Source of the DNA: Adineta ricciae
Taxonomy: Eukaryota > Rotifera > Eurotatoria > Adinetida > Adinetidae
NCBI GenBank assembly: GCA_905250025.1
Contig: CAJNOJ010000007.1
Location: 620,001 to 684,000, forward strand
DNA length: 64,000 bases
Direction: 5' to 3'
A program made the translations under genes and the position numbers. Of this stretch, positions 22,198 to 33,128 are shown one piece after another (position 1 is the stretch's first letter; the number at the start of each line of letters is the position of its first letter). The notes below the pieces were generated by a model, which ran no database searches, was not told the DNA's origin, and saw only the letters and a program-made list of their open reading frames with translations.

Positions 22198-25100
22198 ATC
22201 TTGTCCTGTTTCGTTCGGCACGTTTTTTCTCTTCATCTGTAAAAAAGAAACCTCCTACCAACGACGATGATCTATGCATTTCCCATTCATCAAGTCATTC
22301 ATGTCCGATATGTCGATGTCCATACGATAATCAAAAACACAAACGCTTAATCGATACGACATGTCAGCATGAAAAGTGCTATACATGTATGTTCAAATAT
22401 GAACAATGTTCGCTATGCTTGTCACATTTAGGTAAGTAGATGTATATATATATACATACATACGTCAAAAATGATTTGAAAAAAAGTGAAATTAATCAAG
22501 CAGAACTACAAGACAATAATTGAGATATTGAAAATAGCTCAACAGAAAATTTCATAGTTGAAAAGTGTAACTTTATACATAAATTTATTTTAGTTAAAAA
22601 CCGTTCTCCACAAGAAAACAAATCAACAGTTCGATCAATGTCTCCTTTACCTCCCTCATCATCGACTTCTGCTGCCTCTCAACCTGCTCCTGACTCAACG
22701 ATCATCGCGAACAATTTACTCGTCCAAGCTTCACCACCAATCTCTCGCACTGCTACATCAATCACAACCGAACGACCTCCTCCAACACCTGTTAAGCCAG
22801 TTTCGCATTTTCAAAAGCTCCTCCATCATTTCAATGGAAACAAATCTTCGCATACATCATTTCTACGCGGTACACCATTGACATCCAGTCAACAACGATC
22901 AACAATAAAAACCAATGGTTCGATGGTCACAATTCTGAAAAATAATCATAACAAATATGCTGAACCTTCACGACCTAAACAACAGCAATCTGCCGAACAC
23001 TACGATGAATCATTTCCCCCTCCCCCACCTCCTGAATTAGCTCACGAACAGTTACTTGGTATTTTGTTTCAAGGTAATCAAACACGGATCTCTTCCATCT
23101 CTCCCTCACCCTCTACATCATCGGCAACGACACATACATCGATTCAACGACTAATGATCGGAAAAAATAAACAGCAGCAACTACATACAAACACAGCGAG
23201 TATCTCACCTACGATGTCCAATTCTGATCTTTCATTTTCACCATCTGGTATTAATGTTCTCTCACCAAGTAGTATGCTCTTTTCCATTGATTTCAATACC
23301 ACTGTTTTTCCTTTTCTATCTTTCCCAAGGTATCGATACGTTTTCTGGTTATGAGCTTGGTCCAATGAGCAAGTCAGTTCCTAATACCATGTTAGATTCT
23401 CAAACATGGTCACCACCACGTTACATAACAACTCCATCGTCAGTCTCACCTTCGAACCACACATGTCATTGTGGTTCCACTGTCAAAGATGAATTAATTT
23501 CCATAAATGATGACGATAAATTTTTCATTCAACGCGATTGGATCTACGATGAAATGTATAAATTATTGAAAGGAACGACGAAACCCGGTCTTGTTCTCCT
23601 CAGTCGTACCCCAGGTATGGGTAAAACATTGCTCATGAAGAATCTTCTTCGACCAACATCAACAACTTCGATATCGACGTCAACAACATCTCAACAAATG
23701 ACATCAGTGATTACTCGCAGTGAAAAAAGTAAAGTTTCAGACATATGTATTTTCATACTCACCGACGTCTAACTCGTCTCATTGAGATTTAATCTTGATC
23801 AAACATTGCAAATACTTTAAAATAAAACTAATCTCTAAACGAAATGAAATCTGACAGGTTCATCAGCAGAGAAAAAGAAGATTGCAATCGATACTTGCCT
23901 ATTCCGAACCTTCATCTTTCTTTATTCTAGCTTCTATTATTCTTGTTAATTCTCCTAAACGTTCGTCTTATGAATGGCTACGATCGCACATCTTATCATC
24001 GCATTTTTGTGATTGTTCACAAACAAATTCTTGTTCATTACCTGATATCATTCATTCAATCATTTATCGTGCACTTGAACATCCACTTCTACACGCCTAT
24101 CGTGATGTTATTCTTCGTGAGCAACACACGCGGAAAGCAATAACGTTAAATGCATGTATACAAAACATTGAACATGCGTTTTTCACTGGTAACAATTCAT
24201 TTATTCGAGAAAAATGTTCTTTGAACTTTTTCTTTTCACAGCTTTCCTCGATCAATTAAATCAATTGAAACTTCTTGGCCATTTAGAAGATTTATTTTCC
24301 ATATCTAATCACGTCTATTTAATTATCGATGGTATTAATAACGAATTATGCGACACCGAAGGACAAACCATCACCGAATTTTTATTCGCTAACCTTCATC
24401 GTCTTCCACCATGGCTCAAATTAATCATAACAATGAATCGTCTTGATGACGATCAACACCAAAGAGAACAAAATACTTTTCTTCAAAATTTTGTTCTATT
24501 AGACATCGAAGATGAGCCGCGATTTTCGACTTGTTTGTATAATGATATTCGAGAATATTTATCCAAAAGATTAGAAGTAAGTTTTGCTTAGTCATGAAGA
24601 GTTTTTTTCGTGCATATTTCGTTTATTTAGAATGATTGTAGTAATGAACTATACGATCTGTCATCATCCATGTCAAATATTGATCAATTATGTACGTTAT
24701 CTCATGGAAATCTTCTATTTATTCAACAACTTTGTGATATATTCGAACAACGAGAATTCCCATCAAATATTGACCTGCCGCGAACGTTAGATGAAATCTT
24801 CTATTATCGATTTTTAAATGAAAATATTCAACGAAATTTGGATGTGTGTCGAGCGATACTGGAACTATGTTTGGCATCACGACGACCTATTAATTTAAAT
24901 GTTCTATATGATTGTTTGAATATTGATGAAACTTTTCGAGTTGAATGGCCAATATTTGTACAAGTAGATTCTTTGAATTTCATATCAAACATTCTATTCA
25001 TTCGATTCTTGCTTTAGAATATCTCGTTTTTATCAGTCTTCTTAACACAATTTCCTAATTCAACCTATGCGATCAGTCACGGATGTATTCGGAATTGGTT

Positions 25101-27494
25101 ATTAATCAATTCTCATCAGTATTTCGCTTCTAACGTCAAGTGAGTCTCCATATTGAGAAGAACATCACGTATTTTTCGTGTTTTCAGGAAAGGTCATTCA
25201 CGTTTAGCACTTTATTTATCACGTTCATTAACTACACCTTTGCATGGTCCAGAAGCCATCGAATGCATTCGTCATCTTTCATTAAGCGACCTATTCTCTA
25301 ATAATATTATGCAAATTTGTCATACAGTTAAACACTTAATCGATGATCCATCACGTCTATTGGCTTGCTTACGAAATGCCTTCTATCCTGAATTAGATAT
25401 CTGTGAATTACTTTTAATGATATCAGCTAATCCCAATTCCTTAGTCGATTCGATTCATATGCCACTTTTATGTATTGCATCTCGTAATGGTTATGCTTCG
25501 TTCGTTGAATTACTTTTGAAATATCATGCAAATGTCAATATCACAACTAAGAATAATGAAAACAAAACCGCTCTCATGTTAGCTGCTGAGTACGGACATG
25601 AAAATGTCGTGAAATTATTGTTAAATTACAATGCTGATGTAAGTTGGACAGCTTGTTTTTATGTAATCGAAGTCAGTTGAATGTGTTGTTTTGTACAGAT
25701 CACTCTCAAAGATAAATATCAATTAACGAGTGTAGCTTATGCAACAAAACATGTTGCTATTTTGAAATTACTCAATTGTACAGATGAATCGATTCAACAA
25801 CAAGCATTTGTTTATGCTGCATCGAATGGTTCATTAGACGCTCTGGAATATATGTTAACCGATAATACTTATTCGTCGATTGATATCAATGGGATTGATT
25901 ATGTACATGGTGAAACAGGTAAGAGAGAAAGACGAAATGAATTGAGAGAATCTTCGAAAAACTAATGTTCTCCGTTTGAGAATAGCTTTAACAAATGCAG
26001 CAGGTCATGGCCATATCAAAATTATTGATTATTTAATAACAAATCATCAAGCTGATATTGATCGAATAAATACACGGCAAATGACACCGTTGTTACTAGC
26101 GGTTAAAAATGGAATGTGGTCATGTGTGGAATATTTACTCGATCATCAAGCGTCAATCGAACATTGTGATAAACAAGGACGAACATGTTTAATCATTGCA
26201 GCTACAGAAGGCCATCTAGCAGTTCTTGATAGTTTATTAGAAAAAGGTTTGTTTACACACGTGTTGCCTTTCTGAATTCGATACAAGTCTTTCGCATATT
26301 CCAGGTGCTAATGTTCATCATCAGGATGAGGAGGGTCTAACAGCTTTATCATGGGCGTGTCTCAAGGGTCACTATCATGCTTGTGAAACATTGTTAAGCC
26401 ATGGAAGTGATATTAACCACGAAGATATCAATGGACGTATACCAATGGATATGGCATCGTTCTACGGCGATGTTCAACTCGTTCAATTACTTATTGATCA
26501 TGGTTCTGTAGTGGATCATGTGGATAAAAATGGCATGCGTGCATTAGATCGTGCTATAGGTTGTCGAAATGTTGCCGTTGTCAATTGTTTGTTGAAGAAG
26601 AGCGTGAAACTTGGTAAGATACAGCAAACGCGTCGGTTGTGTGTAAACGTGCGTCATCTATATGTATAGTAGAGGTATTCGATAGAATGTTTTTGCATGT
26701 ATCTAACGAACGAGGAATACGATTTTTTCCTGCATATAGTATCTGTTATGTAACGATCTGAGAATCAATTCGATGTAAATTGAATAGAATTTGTTTTAGT
26801 AAGATTGAGATGATTTTTCTCACGATGTTGATATGTGTCTGGAATTTTAGGCCTCTCGACGTGGGCATTAGCAGCTGGTAAAAATGATATGATGACAATT
26901 TTAATCTCGAAATTGATCGACGATGGTGTTTCACTTTATAAAGTAAATACTGCTTGATTTGGTCGTTCAATTGCATATGTTTTGTCTTTCGAAAACTAGA
27001 AAAATCAATATAAAGATGCTGCTTATCGTTTTTCGTATGCATTGAAGAAATTACCTGCTGATATCGATCAACAGACAACAGATCAATTTGTGACTAACTT
27101 TCGTTTAATGAAATACAATTGCTTAATCAATTTAGCTAAATGTAAACGAAAACTAGACGTATGTGAAAAAGAACGAAGTGTCAATATCTTTGCTGAGAAC
27201 ATTCTTTCTTGTTTTAGTGCTACGAAATAGCAATTGATTATTGTACGCAAGCACTCTGTATACATAATACTTCGGATGCTCTTTTACTTCGATCCAGAAT
27301 CAAACGCGATCAAAAGTAGTGAATATTCCTCATTGAGTTTCAGTTTTTCACATATATGTCGTTTTAGATTGTACGATGATGCATTAACTGATTTGCTTGC
27401 TGCGAAAAATCTTGATCCAGCTAATACAGAATTAGATCGATATATCAATCGATTACATGTGGATCTTCAACACTGTCATGAAACTCTTCTATGA
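22198..27494 (+). CDS. TANC: TANC/rolling pebbles scaffold (RING, P-loop, ankyrin, TPR), 5' end not found
   Basis: Fifteen exons join in phase: 22198-22431, 22594-23268, 23330-23728, 23931-24188, 24242-24576, 24631-24963, 25018-25139, 25188-25638, 25699-25918, 25986-26246, 26305-26613, 26851-26942, 27000-27158, 27218-27315 and 27368-27494. They give about 1,357 residues. Order: a RING-like zinc finger (CPICRCPYD ... CYTCMFKYEQCSLC); a Ser/Pro-rich stretch; a STAND-type NTPase with Walker A (TPGMGKT) and a Walker B-like segment (LIIDGIN); about ten ankyrin repeats, one with the TANC signature LTALSWACLKGH; and a TPR-like tail (DDALTDLLAAKNLDPAN). Vertebrate TANC1/2 are postsynaptic scaffolds and fly Rols acts in myoblast fusion. 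The first exon needs one base from an upstream exon. The joint at 23728/23931 is the least certain. The C-terminus is shorter than in vertebrates. Confidence 0.9.
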
Positions 27495-27777
27495 CATTCC
27501 ATTTGCAACTGACCCCGGTCAAAAGTCTCTTTCTTCATATTTCAATATATATATTTTTTTCTTCTTTATATGTACACATTTCTTGTTGAACAGTTGAATA
27601 ATGCTTGTGTTCTTCAATTAAAAATCAAACTCTTCTTTTTCTTTTTCAATCTCGCTCGTTTTCTTCTTTTGTTAATTTGATTCAAGTTATAATAGAGATA
27701 AAACCTTCCAAATCGATTATTTCTTGTTTTAGAAGCATTCTAAAGAACAAGGAAAAGCATTTTCATGTTTAGAATCA

Positions 27778-28545
27778 ATGTATGAGAAAATCTTTGGTAC
27801 ACAACATCGTCTGACTGTCTTGAGATTGTATAAAACTATTCTCCGTCTACATCAAAGTCTTCCTCATGAATTAAATCAATTAGGCACCCAATACGCTCGT
27901 GATGAATTTCGTCGTCATAAGAATGCTCAACCAGAATTCGTTACTAACTTTATGGTTGAATGGAGTGTAAGTATCGTAAAACATCATTCAATAATGGTAA
28001 CATATCGTTTTTGATTTTCACTGCCCGCGTGAAGAATGAGCAAGTCATTTGATAATGAGTGAATTGTTTGCTCTGCTTTGAATAGTTGATAATTGATCAA
28101 CTCATATCTAATTGAACAGCGTGTTAATTTGCTTTTAAGGAGCAATGAATTTCGTTTGAATGAAAACGTTTTGTTCGCATATATTTATTCTCTCGAAAGA
28201 ATGCAATCGTTGAATGTGCTGGACAATGTAAAAAGTATTGTCTGCCCGTCTTCTTCTCCCTATTCGTCACGTTTAATGACATATTTTTCTTTTTCGTTCC
28301 TCCGATTCATGATAAACATTCACGTTTACGATCGTCATCACTTTTTTTTTCTCTCTTGTATTTATTTCACTTTTTCTTCGCAGGAGTACGCTCGAATACT
28401 AACACGTCAAGTTTCGTCTAAAAACAAGGCTTCATTTGGTAAAGCGTTCGATACATCATCATTCGATCTTCTCAAAGAAGATCAACTCTGTCAACTCTTC
28501 GAATTATACACAGAAATTCACAAAGCTACTCAATCAACGAAATAA
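27778..28545 (+). CDS. SDHAF3: succinate dehydrogenase assembly factor 3 (LYR protein)
   Basis: Exons 27778-27966 and 28384-28545 flank a 417-nt intron and give 116 residues. The protein has the LYR-type opening ([16 protein letters not shown]) and the conserved [10 protein letters not shown] block near residues 40-50. The second exon ends in a [12 protein letters not shown] helix matching the QLQEL end of SDHAF3/ACN9. The family acts in the mitochondrial matrix, where it protects the iron-sulfur subunit of complex II during assembly. A pyrimidine-rich AG at 27731-27732 lies 46 nt before the ATG and could be a 5' UTR or trans-splice acceptor. The TANC stop is 283 bp upstream. The TAA stop overlaps the ATG of GK5 by one base. 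Confidence 0.9.
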
Positions 28546-30450
28546 TGCCTAGTAAATCGAAACTAGGAAATTTAATTCGTTTAACAAGTAATTTAGATGA
28601 CGCAGATCAATGTCCTTCACCTCCTATCAAAGATCCATATATCCTTTCAATTGACATTGGTACATCCTCAATACGTGCTTTCCTTTTTTCGAAATCTTTT
28701 GAAATTGTATCATCAAGTCAAAAATCACAAACACTTCTTTGTCCCGAACCACATGGTTATGAATTCGATCCCGATAAGTTCTGGTCCACATTACTCGAAG
28801 TGATCAATGAAACCATCCAATGTGCCAAACCATTAACTGCTACAGATATCACTTGTCTGGGAATATCAACATTGAGAAATTCAGTTATCCTATGGGATCG
28901 TAAAACAGGTGAAACATATTCGAATATCATCCTCTGGAATGATTCGAGATCGAGTTCACATGCAACATCAACGAATACATCATTGACATGGAAAACTATT
29001 CGTGGCTTTGCAAAAGTCATTTATCCTATCGTTCAAACTGCTCGCATTTCAACATTGTCCAATCTCGAGTTTCGCACGCAAATGATTGCATTCAAATTAT
29101 TGTGGCTATTCGAAAGAAAACCGGAATTAGTTCAACGTGCGCGAAATAATGAATTATTATTTGGTTGTATCGAAACTTGGTTAATCTGGAAACTAACCGG
29201 TGGACAAGAACACGTCACCGATGTATCATGTGCGAGTTCAACTGGTCTCTACGATCCATTTCTGTCCCAATGGTCTACACTACTTTGTAGAAATCTGGGC
29301 ATCGACATGAGATTACTACCAGCAATTAAACCGACATTCGGAGAATTCGGAAGATGTGATCCGAACCTATTTGGTAAGAGTCCGACGCATGTTAATAAAC
29401 GTCTCATTGCTTATCAGTCACGAAAATTGTTCGAACATCTGAATCAGCGTACTTCACGTATTTGCTTAAGATAAAATGAGGCAGATGATGATCAAAGGTA
29501 GAAATAGCTAGTACGACTATCCAATGTTGCTTAGCAAATATTACGAAAAAAAAATCCGACATTGAATGAGTCACAACGATATCTTAGATTCAAAGCAAAT
29601 AGAAAAAAGAGTCACTTTCTTCCTAGGGTGTGCAATTCCTATCACTGCTGTTATTGGCGATGTTCAAGCGAGTATGTTTGGTCAATGTGTATCTCAACCT
29701 GGCGAATGTTTACTCACATTGGGTACCGGTGCTTTCATCAATATTCTAACTGGTCCTGTTAGCGCTTGCACCGATGGTATTTATCCATTAGTTGCTCATT
29801 CGGATCTCTCTAATTCGTCTGAAAACGTTCATTTCATGCACGCATTCCATAGCGGATGTGCGACGGTGCTAAATTGGGCTAAACAAGCGCAATTTTTCGA
29901 CGATTTTTCTGAACTGAATGCTATATCGACTGATGCTCGACCAGCGAAAGCCTTCTTCCTTCCAGCATTTGGTGGTCACAACAACGATCCATACTGCGGT
30001 TCCGGTTTCATTGGTATCGATAGCGAGACGAAACGCGATGACTTACTCCGTGCTATCCTGGAATCCATTGCTTTCGTTATCTACGAAGTCTTTTCATTTG
30101 TTCGTGAAGATTATAAGAAACATCAAGGAGGTAAACAGTTGAAATGTCTACGCGCAGCTGGTGGTGTGGCAACATGTGATTTCATCTGTCAAATCATTGC
30201 TAATTTATCCCACATGTCAGTTGAACGATGTCATGCGTTCAATTTAGCTTCTGGTATTGGCGCTGGCTTTCTTGCTGCTTATGGTTACAATCTTGTGGAC
30301 GATTACGAATATTTTCAAAAGATTATCACTGTTGACAAAGTATTCGAGTCTGTTCATTGTGATATTACAGAAACGAACTATAAACAATGGAAGGCGATCG
30401 TACCTCGCTTTGGCAAGTGGTACGCATCGGATGATAGAAGTGATACTTGA
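28545..30450 (+). CDS. GK5: putative glycerol kinase 5 (FGGY family)
   Basis: Exons 28545-29373 and 29627-30450 join in phase across a 253-nt intron to give 550 residues. The FGGY phosphate-1 loop appears near residue 33 ([13 protein letters not shown]). [16 protein letters not shown] and IILWNDSR match the sugar-binding region. The second exon holds [18 protein letters not shown] and [14 protein letters not shown], the ATP-binding half. It resembles animal GK5 more than canonical glycerol kinase. GK5 is a cytosolic kinase reported to influence lipid metabolism. In the usual GDQQ motif, Val replaces the first Gln (GDVQ). The initiator ATG shares its A with the SDHAF3 stop. The frame stays open upstream of that ATG, so another start or a shared transcript cannot be excluded. 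Confidence 0.88.
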
Positions 30451-30667
30451 GTTCATGATTTGTTTCTCTTTTTTGATGATCTCGTCTTTTTTATTTATCA
30501 GTCGTGTTTTTGGTTTTTGTTTTGATGTATTAATTCAAACAGCTCACCCTATGCTTTTCTTGTGTGCGTTATTTTGTGATAAAAGTGAACACTTTTATTA
30601 GAAAGAAGCCGCTTATTTTTCACCTTTAGATGATATTATTTTCATTGAGAAATTGAGAATAATCGTC

Positions 30668-31765
30668 ATGTCATCAGCTTTACTACGTATACCATCTCTA
30701 GGTAAGTTCAAAGATTCAATGAAGATGGTCATCTTGATGCCTCTTCTAGTTTCATCGTCGATTGTTCGACGTTTGGTCATCGCCAATGCTTCAACTAGTA
30801 GCCAAACAACAGCAGCAGTGACGAAGTCCGAGAAACTGCCGCAAATTAAAGTTGCTCTGTGTATACAACGATATGCACATTTATCACCTGAAATGGCACC
30901 AATAGAAAAAGAATACACAGACTTAATCACCGAAGTGGAGACTGAAAATAGTTATTTATCGGATCATGAATTACGACATAAACGAGAACTGTAAGTGCAT
31001 ATTCTACAGCATTCATTTATATTCGTCCATTTTTAGTGAACTTGGTAAACAACGGCAAATTTCGGCGACGAGTACAGCCGCATCCGTCACAATTGTTGAG
31101 ACAGCTGTTGATTTAGAAGATCGTTTAGCAAAAGATTTTTCTAATTTTCACTTCATGCCAAGAGAAACAGGTACTTGATCCATCATTTTTTGTTTGTTTG
31201 ACTCATATTTGTTCCATTATTCACACGTGTAGAGGATGATAAAACAAATAATCTGCATAGTCACAATCGTAAACTGGATGATAATCTACTACTAATTGTT
31301 CAGCAGAAGAATACTCAAACAAATAAAGATGAATGGATTTTTCCCGAGAAAAACTACAATGGCGAACGATCACTACGAGCAGTATGCCATTTCTACGACC
31401 AAAAAAGTAATGATATACGTTCTTTGTTGATGTTAGGCTGTTGAACAACTGGTGACAACATGTGGAAACCTTCATGTTCAAATAGCTGGCAACGCGCCAT
31501 TAGCATGTTATAAAGATGATGCCGATAAATCGTCGAAAAAAGTAAGACAGAGCATCTGAACAAGATTCATCGCCTACTAGGCACGTACTGTTTTTAATAG
31601 ATTTTCTTTTACAAAGCGGAATATCTGGCAGGTATTGTCAAGCAATTCGCTACTCTCAAATCATCTCCTTACAAAGACTATGCATGGGTCACCCATTCCG
31701 ATCTGACAAAATACTTGTCACCGTCATATCATAAAGCTGTTAAAGATATGTTATTTGTTTTTTGA
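30668..31765 (+). CDS. MRPL46: mitochondrial large-subunit ribosomal protein mL46
   Basis: Exons 30668-30990, 31037-31170, 31233-31381, 31437-31541 and 31601-31765 add up to 291 residues, with introns of 46-62 nt. The N-terminus is basic and Ser-rich, consistent with a mitochondrial targeting sequence. Family blocks follow in order: ENSYLSDHELRHKREL, HNRKLDDNLLLIVQ, DEWIFPEKNYNGERSLR, GNAPLACYK, IFFYKAEYLAG and YAWVTHSDLTKYLSPSYHKAVKDML. The fold is Nudix-like without a catalytic Nudix box, as usual for mL46. The start is the first ATG in frame. A pyrimidine-rich AG lies about 40 nt before it. The stop converges on that of the dehydrogenase, 52 bp away. Confidence 0.92.
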
Positions 31766-31817
31766 TAAATACATGCATAGAATAGATACGTTCATTATTC
31801 AAAACTTAAGAATAGCG

Positions 31818-33128
31818 TCAAATACTAAGAGTACTACAGATAATTAGAAGTAATATCGGTATAAAGTAGTTGCTTCCAGTGCTGGTGGATTGATCATATT
31901 GCACCTGATAAAGTCTATGATTTCCATCTTCACTAAATAGTAGACTTCCATCCTTTAATACTAATAATCCGACAGGTCTTCCGAATGTCGTTGGTCCTGA
32001 TGGATCTGTTAGAAATCCACGAATAAAATCTTCATAGTATCCCATTGGACTATTCGTATCTTTGTTAAATGGTATGAAAACGATTTTATGACCGGTGCCT
32101 TCATTTCTATTCCATGATCCATGCAGTGCTGCAAATGCGCCGTTTCGATAACGCTCTGGAAATTGTTGACCGGTGTAAAAGAGCATATCGAGAACGGCTG
32201 AATGTGCTTGAAAGAGAACATCTGGCGTTTGTGTTTTGGATACTAGATCAGGTCGTTCACTTGTTCCATTTGCCAGACGTCGTCGAGGATCGAGCAAAGT
32301 TGAACTCAGATATGCATATGGCCAACCGAAAAATTGATTTTCTCGAACGCGAGTAAAGTAATCTGGCACAAGATCATCACCAATAAGGTCACGTTCTTGA
32401 CAAGCAACATACATATCGTTGGTTACAGGATGAAATGCTAATCCGGTTGGATTACGAAGGCCATCAGCAAATGTCTTCTGGTTTGTACCGTCAATATTTG
32501 CCTGTTGAATCGATGCTCGAGGTGAATCTTCAATATCGACATTCGATGCCGAGCCAATACCGACAAAAATCTTATCATGTGATGGTGAGATCGTAAGCGA
32601 TCGTGACCAATGACCGCTTGCATCGTACGTCATGAGTATATCACCGGTGCCTTCTAGTTTTCGACTACCATTTGTCCATGGATAACGGCGCAGTGCATCT
32701 CGATTACCGACATAGAAGAAATTATTGAGAAACATCATTCCATAAGGTCGATTAAGGCCATTCGATTGGTCAGCAAATGTCGTTCGTTGATCGGGATACC
32801 CATCATTATCGGTATCAACTAGACAGGAAATACGACTAATTACTGATTCAGCTACAAGAATATCACCAGAAGGTGTATAGATTAAGATGCGTGGCGATGT
32901 CAAGCCGACAAAGTAAGGTTTAACAGAAAATCCAGATGGTACGAACAGTTCAGGATCTTCTGGCACTTGGACAACAGTGCCACCCTCGACTGCTGATGCA
33001 CTAATGTTCGGTGCTGGAAGGTCATTGATCGTAATTCTGATAGGTTGCGGTGCGAAGGTGACGTTTTTTGCATGAATTTGTTCCAAGCAGATGATAAAAA
33101 TAAGGAACAAATACATCAAAGCCTGCAT
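31818..33128 (-). CDS. secreted PQQ-dependent sugar (sorbosone-type) dehydrogenase, intronless
   Basis: A single uninterrupted exon of 436 codons. Residues 1-20 form a signal peptide (MQALMYLFLIFIICLEQIHA). The body is a six-bladed beta-propeller of the soluble glucose/sorbosone dehydrogenase type: VPSGFSVKPY near the start, DTDNDGYPDQRTTFAD, GLRNPTGLAFHP, LHGSWNRNEGTGHKIVFIPF, and GRPVGLLVLKDGSLLFSEDGN. The last 20 residues are hydrophobic after a small-residue stretch, so a GPI anchor or membrane tail is possible. Several N-x-T sites are present. The enzyme would oxidise a sugar outside the cell with PQQ as cofactor. The family is widespread in bacteria and fungi and sparse in animals. Absence of introns among intron-rich neighbours is consistent with transfer. 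Confidence 0.85.
   Translation of the reverse strand: MQALMYLFLIFIICLEQIHAKNVTFAPQPIRITINDLPAPNISASAVEGGTVVQVPEDPELFVPSGFSVKPYFVGLTSPRILIYTPSGDILVAESVISRISCLVDTDNDGYPDQRTTFADQSNGLNRPYGMMFLNNFFYVGNRDALRRYPWTNGSRKLEGTGDILMTYDASGHWSRSLTISPSHDKIFVGIGSASNVDIEDSPRASIQQANIDGTNQKTFADGLRNPTGLAFHPVTNDMYVACQERDLIGDDLVPDYFTRVRENQFFGWPYAYLSSTLLDPRRRLANGTSERPDLVSKTQTPDVLFQAHSAVLDMLFYTGQQFPERYRNGAFAALHGSWNRNEGTGHKIVFIPFNKDTNSPMGYYEDFIRGFLTDPSGPTTFGRPVGLLVLKDGSLLFSEDGNHRLYQVQYDQSTSTGSNYFIPILLLIICSTLSI

Noticed and set aside
23144-23365. 73-codon minus-strand frame
   Set aside because: Antisense to TANC coding sequence and a short TANC intron.
28093-28383. Open frame extending the second SDHAF3 exon upstream
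   Set aside because: It is intronic; the good acceptor at 28382-28383 gives the LYR-protein sequence directly.
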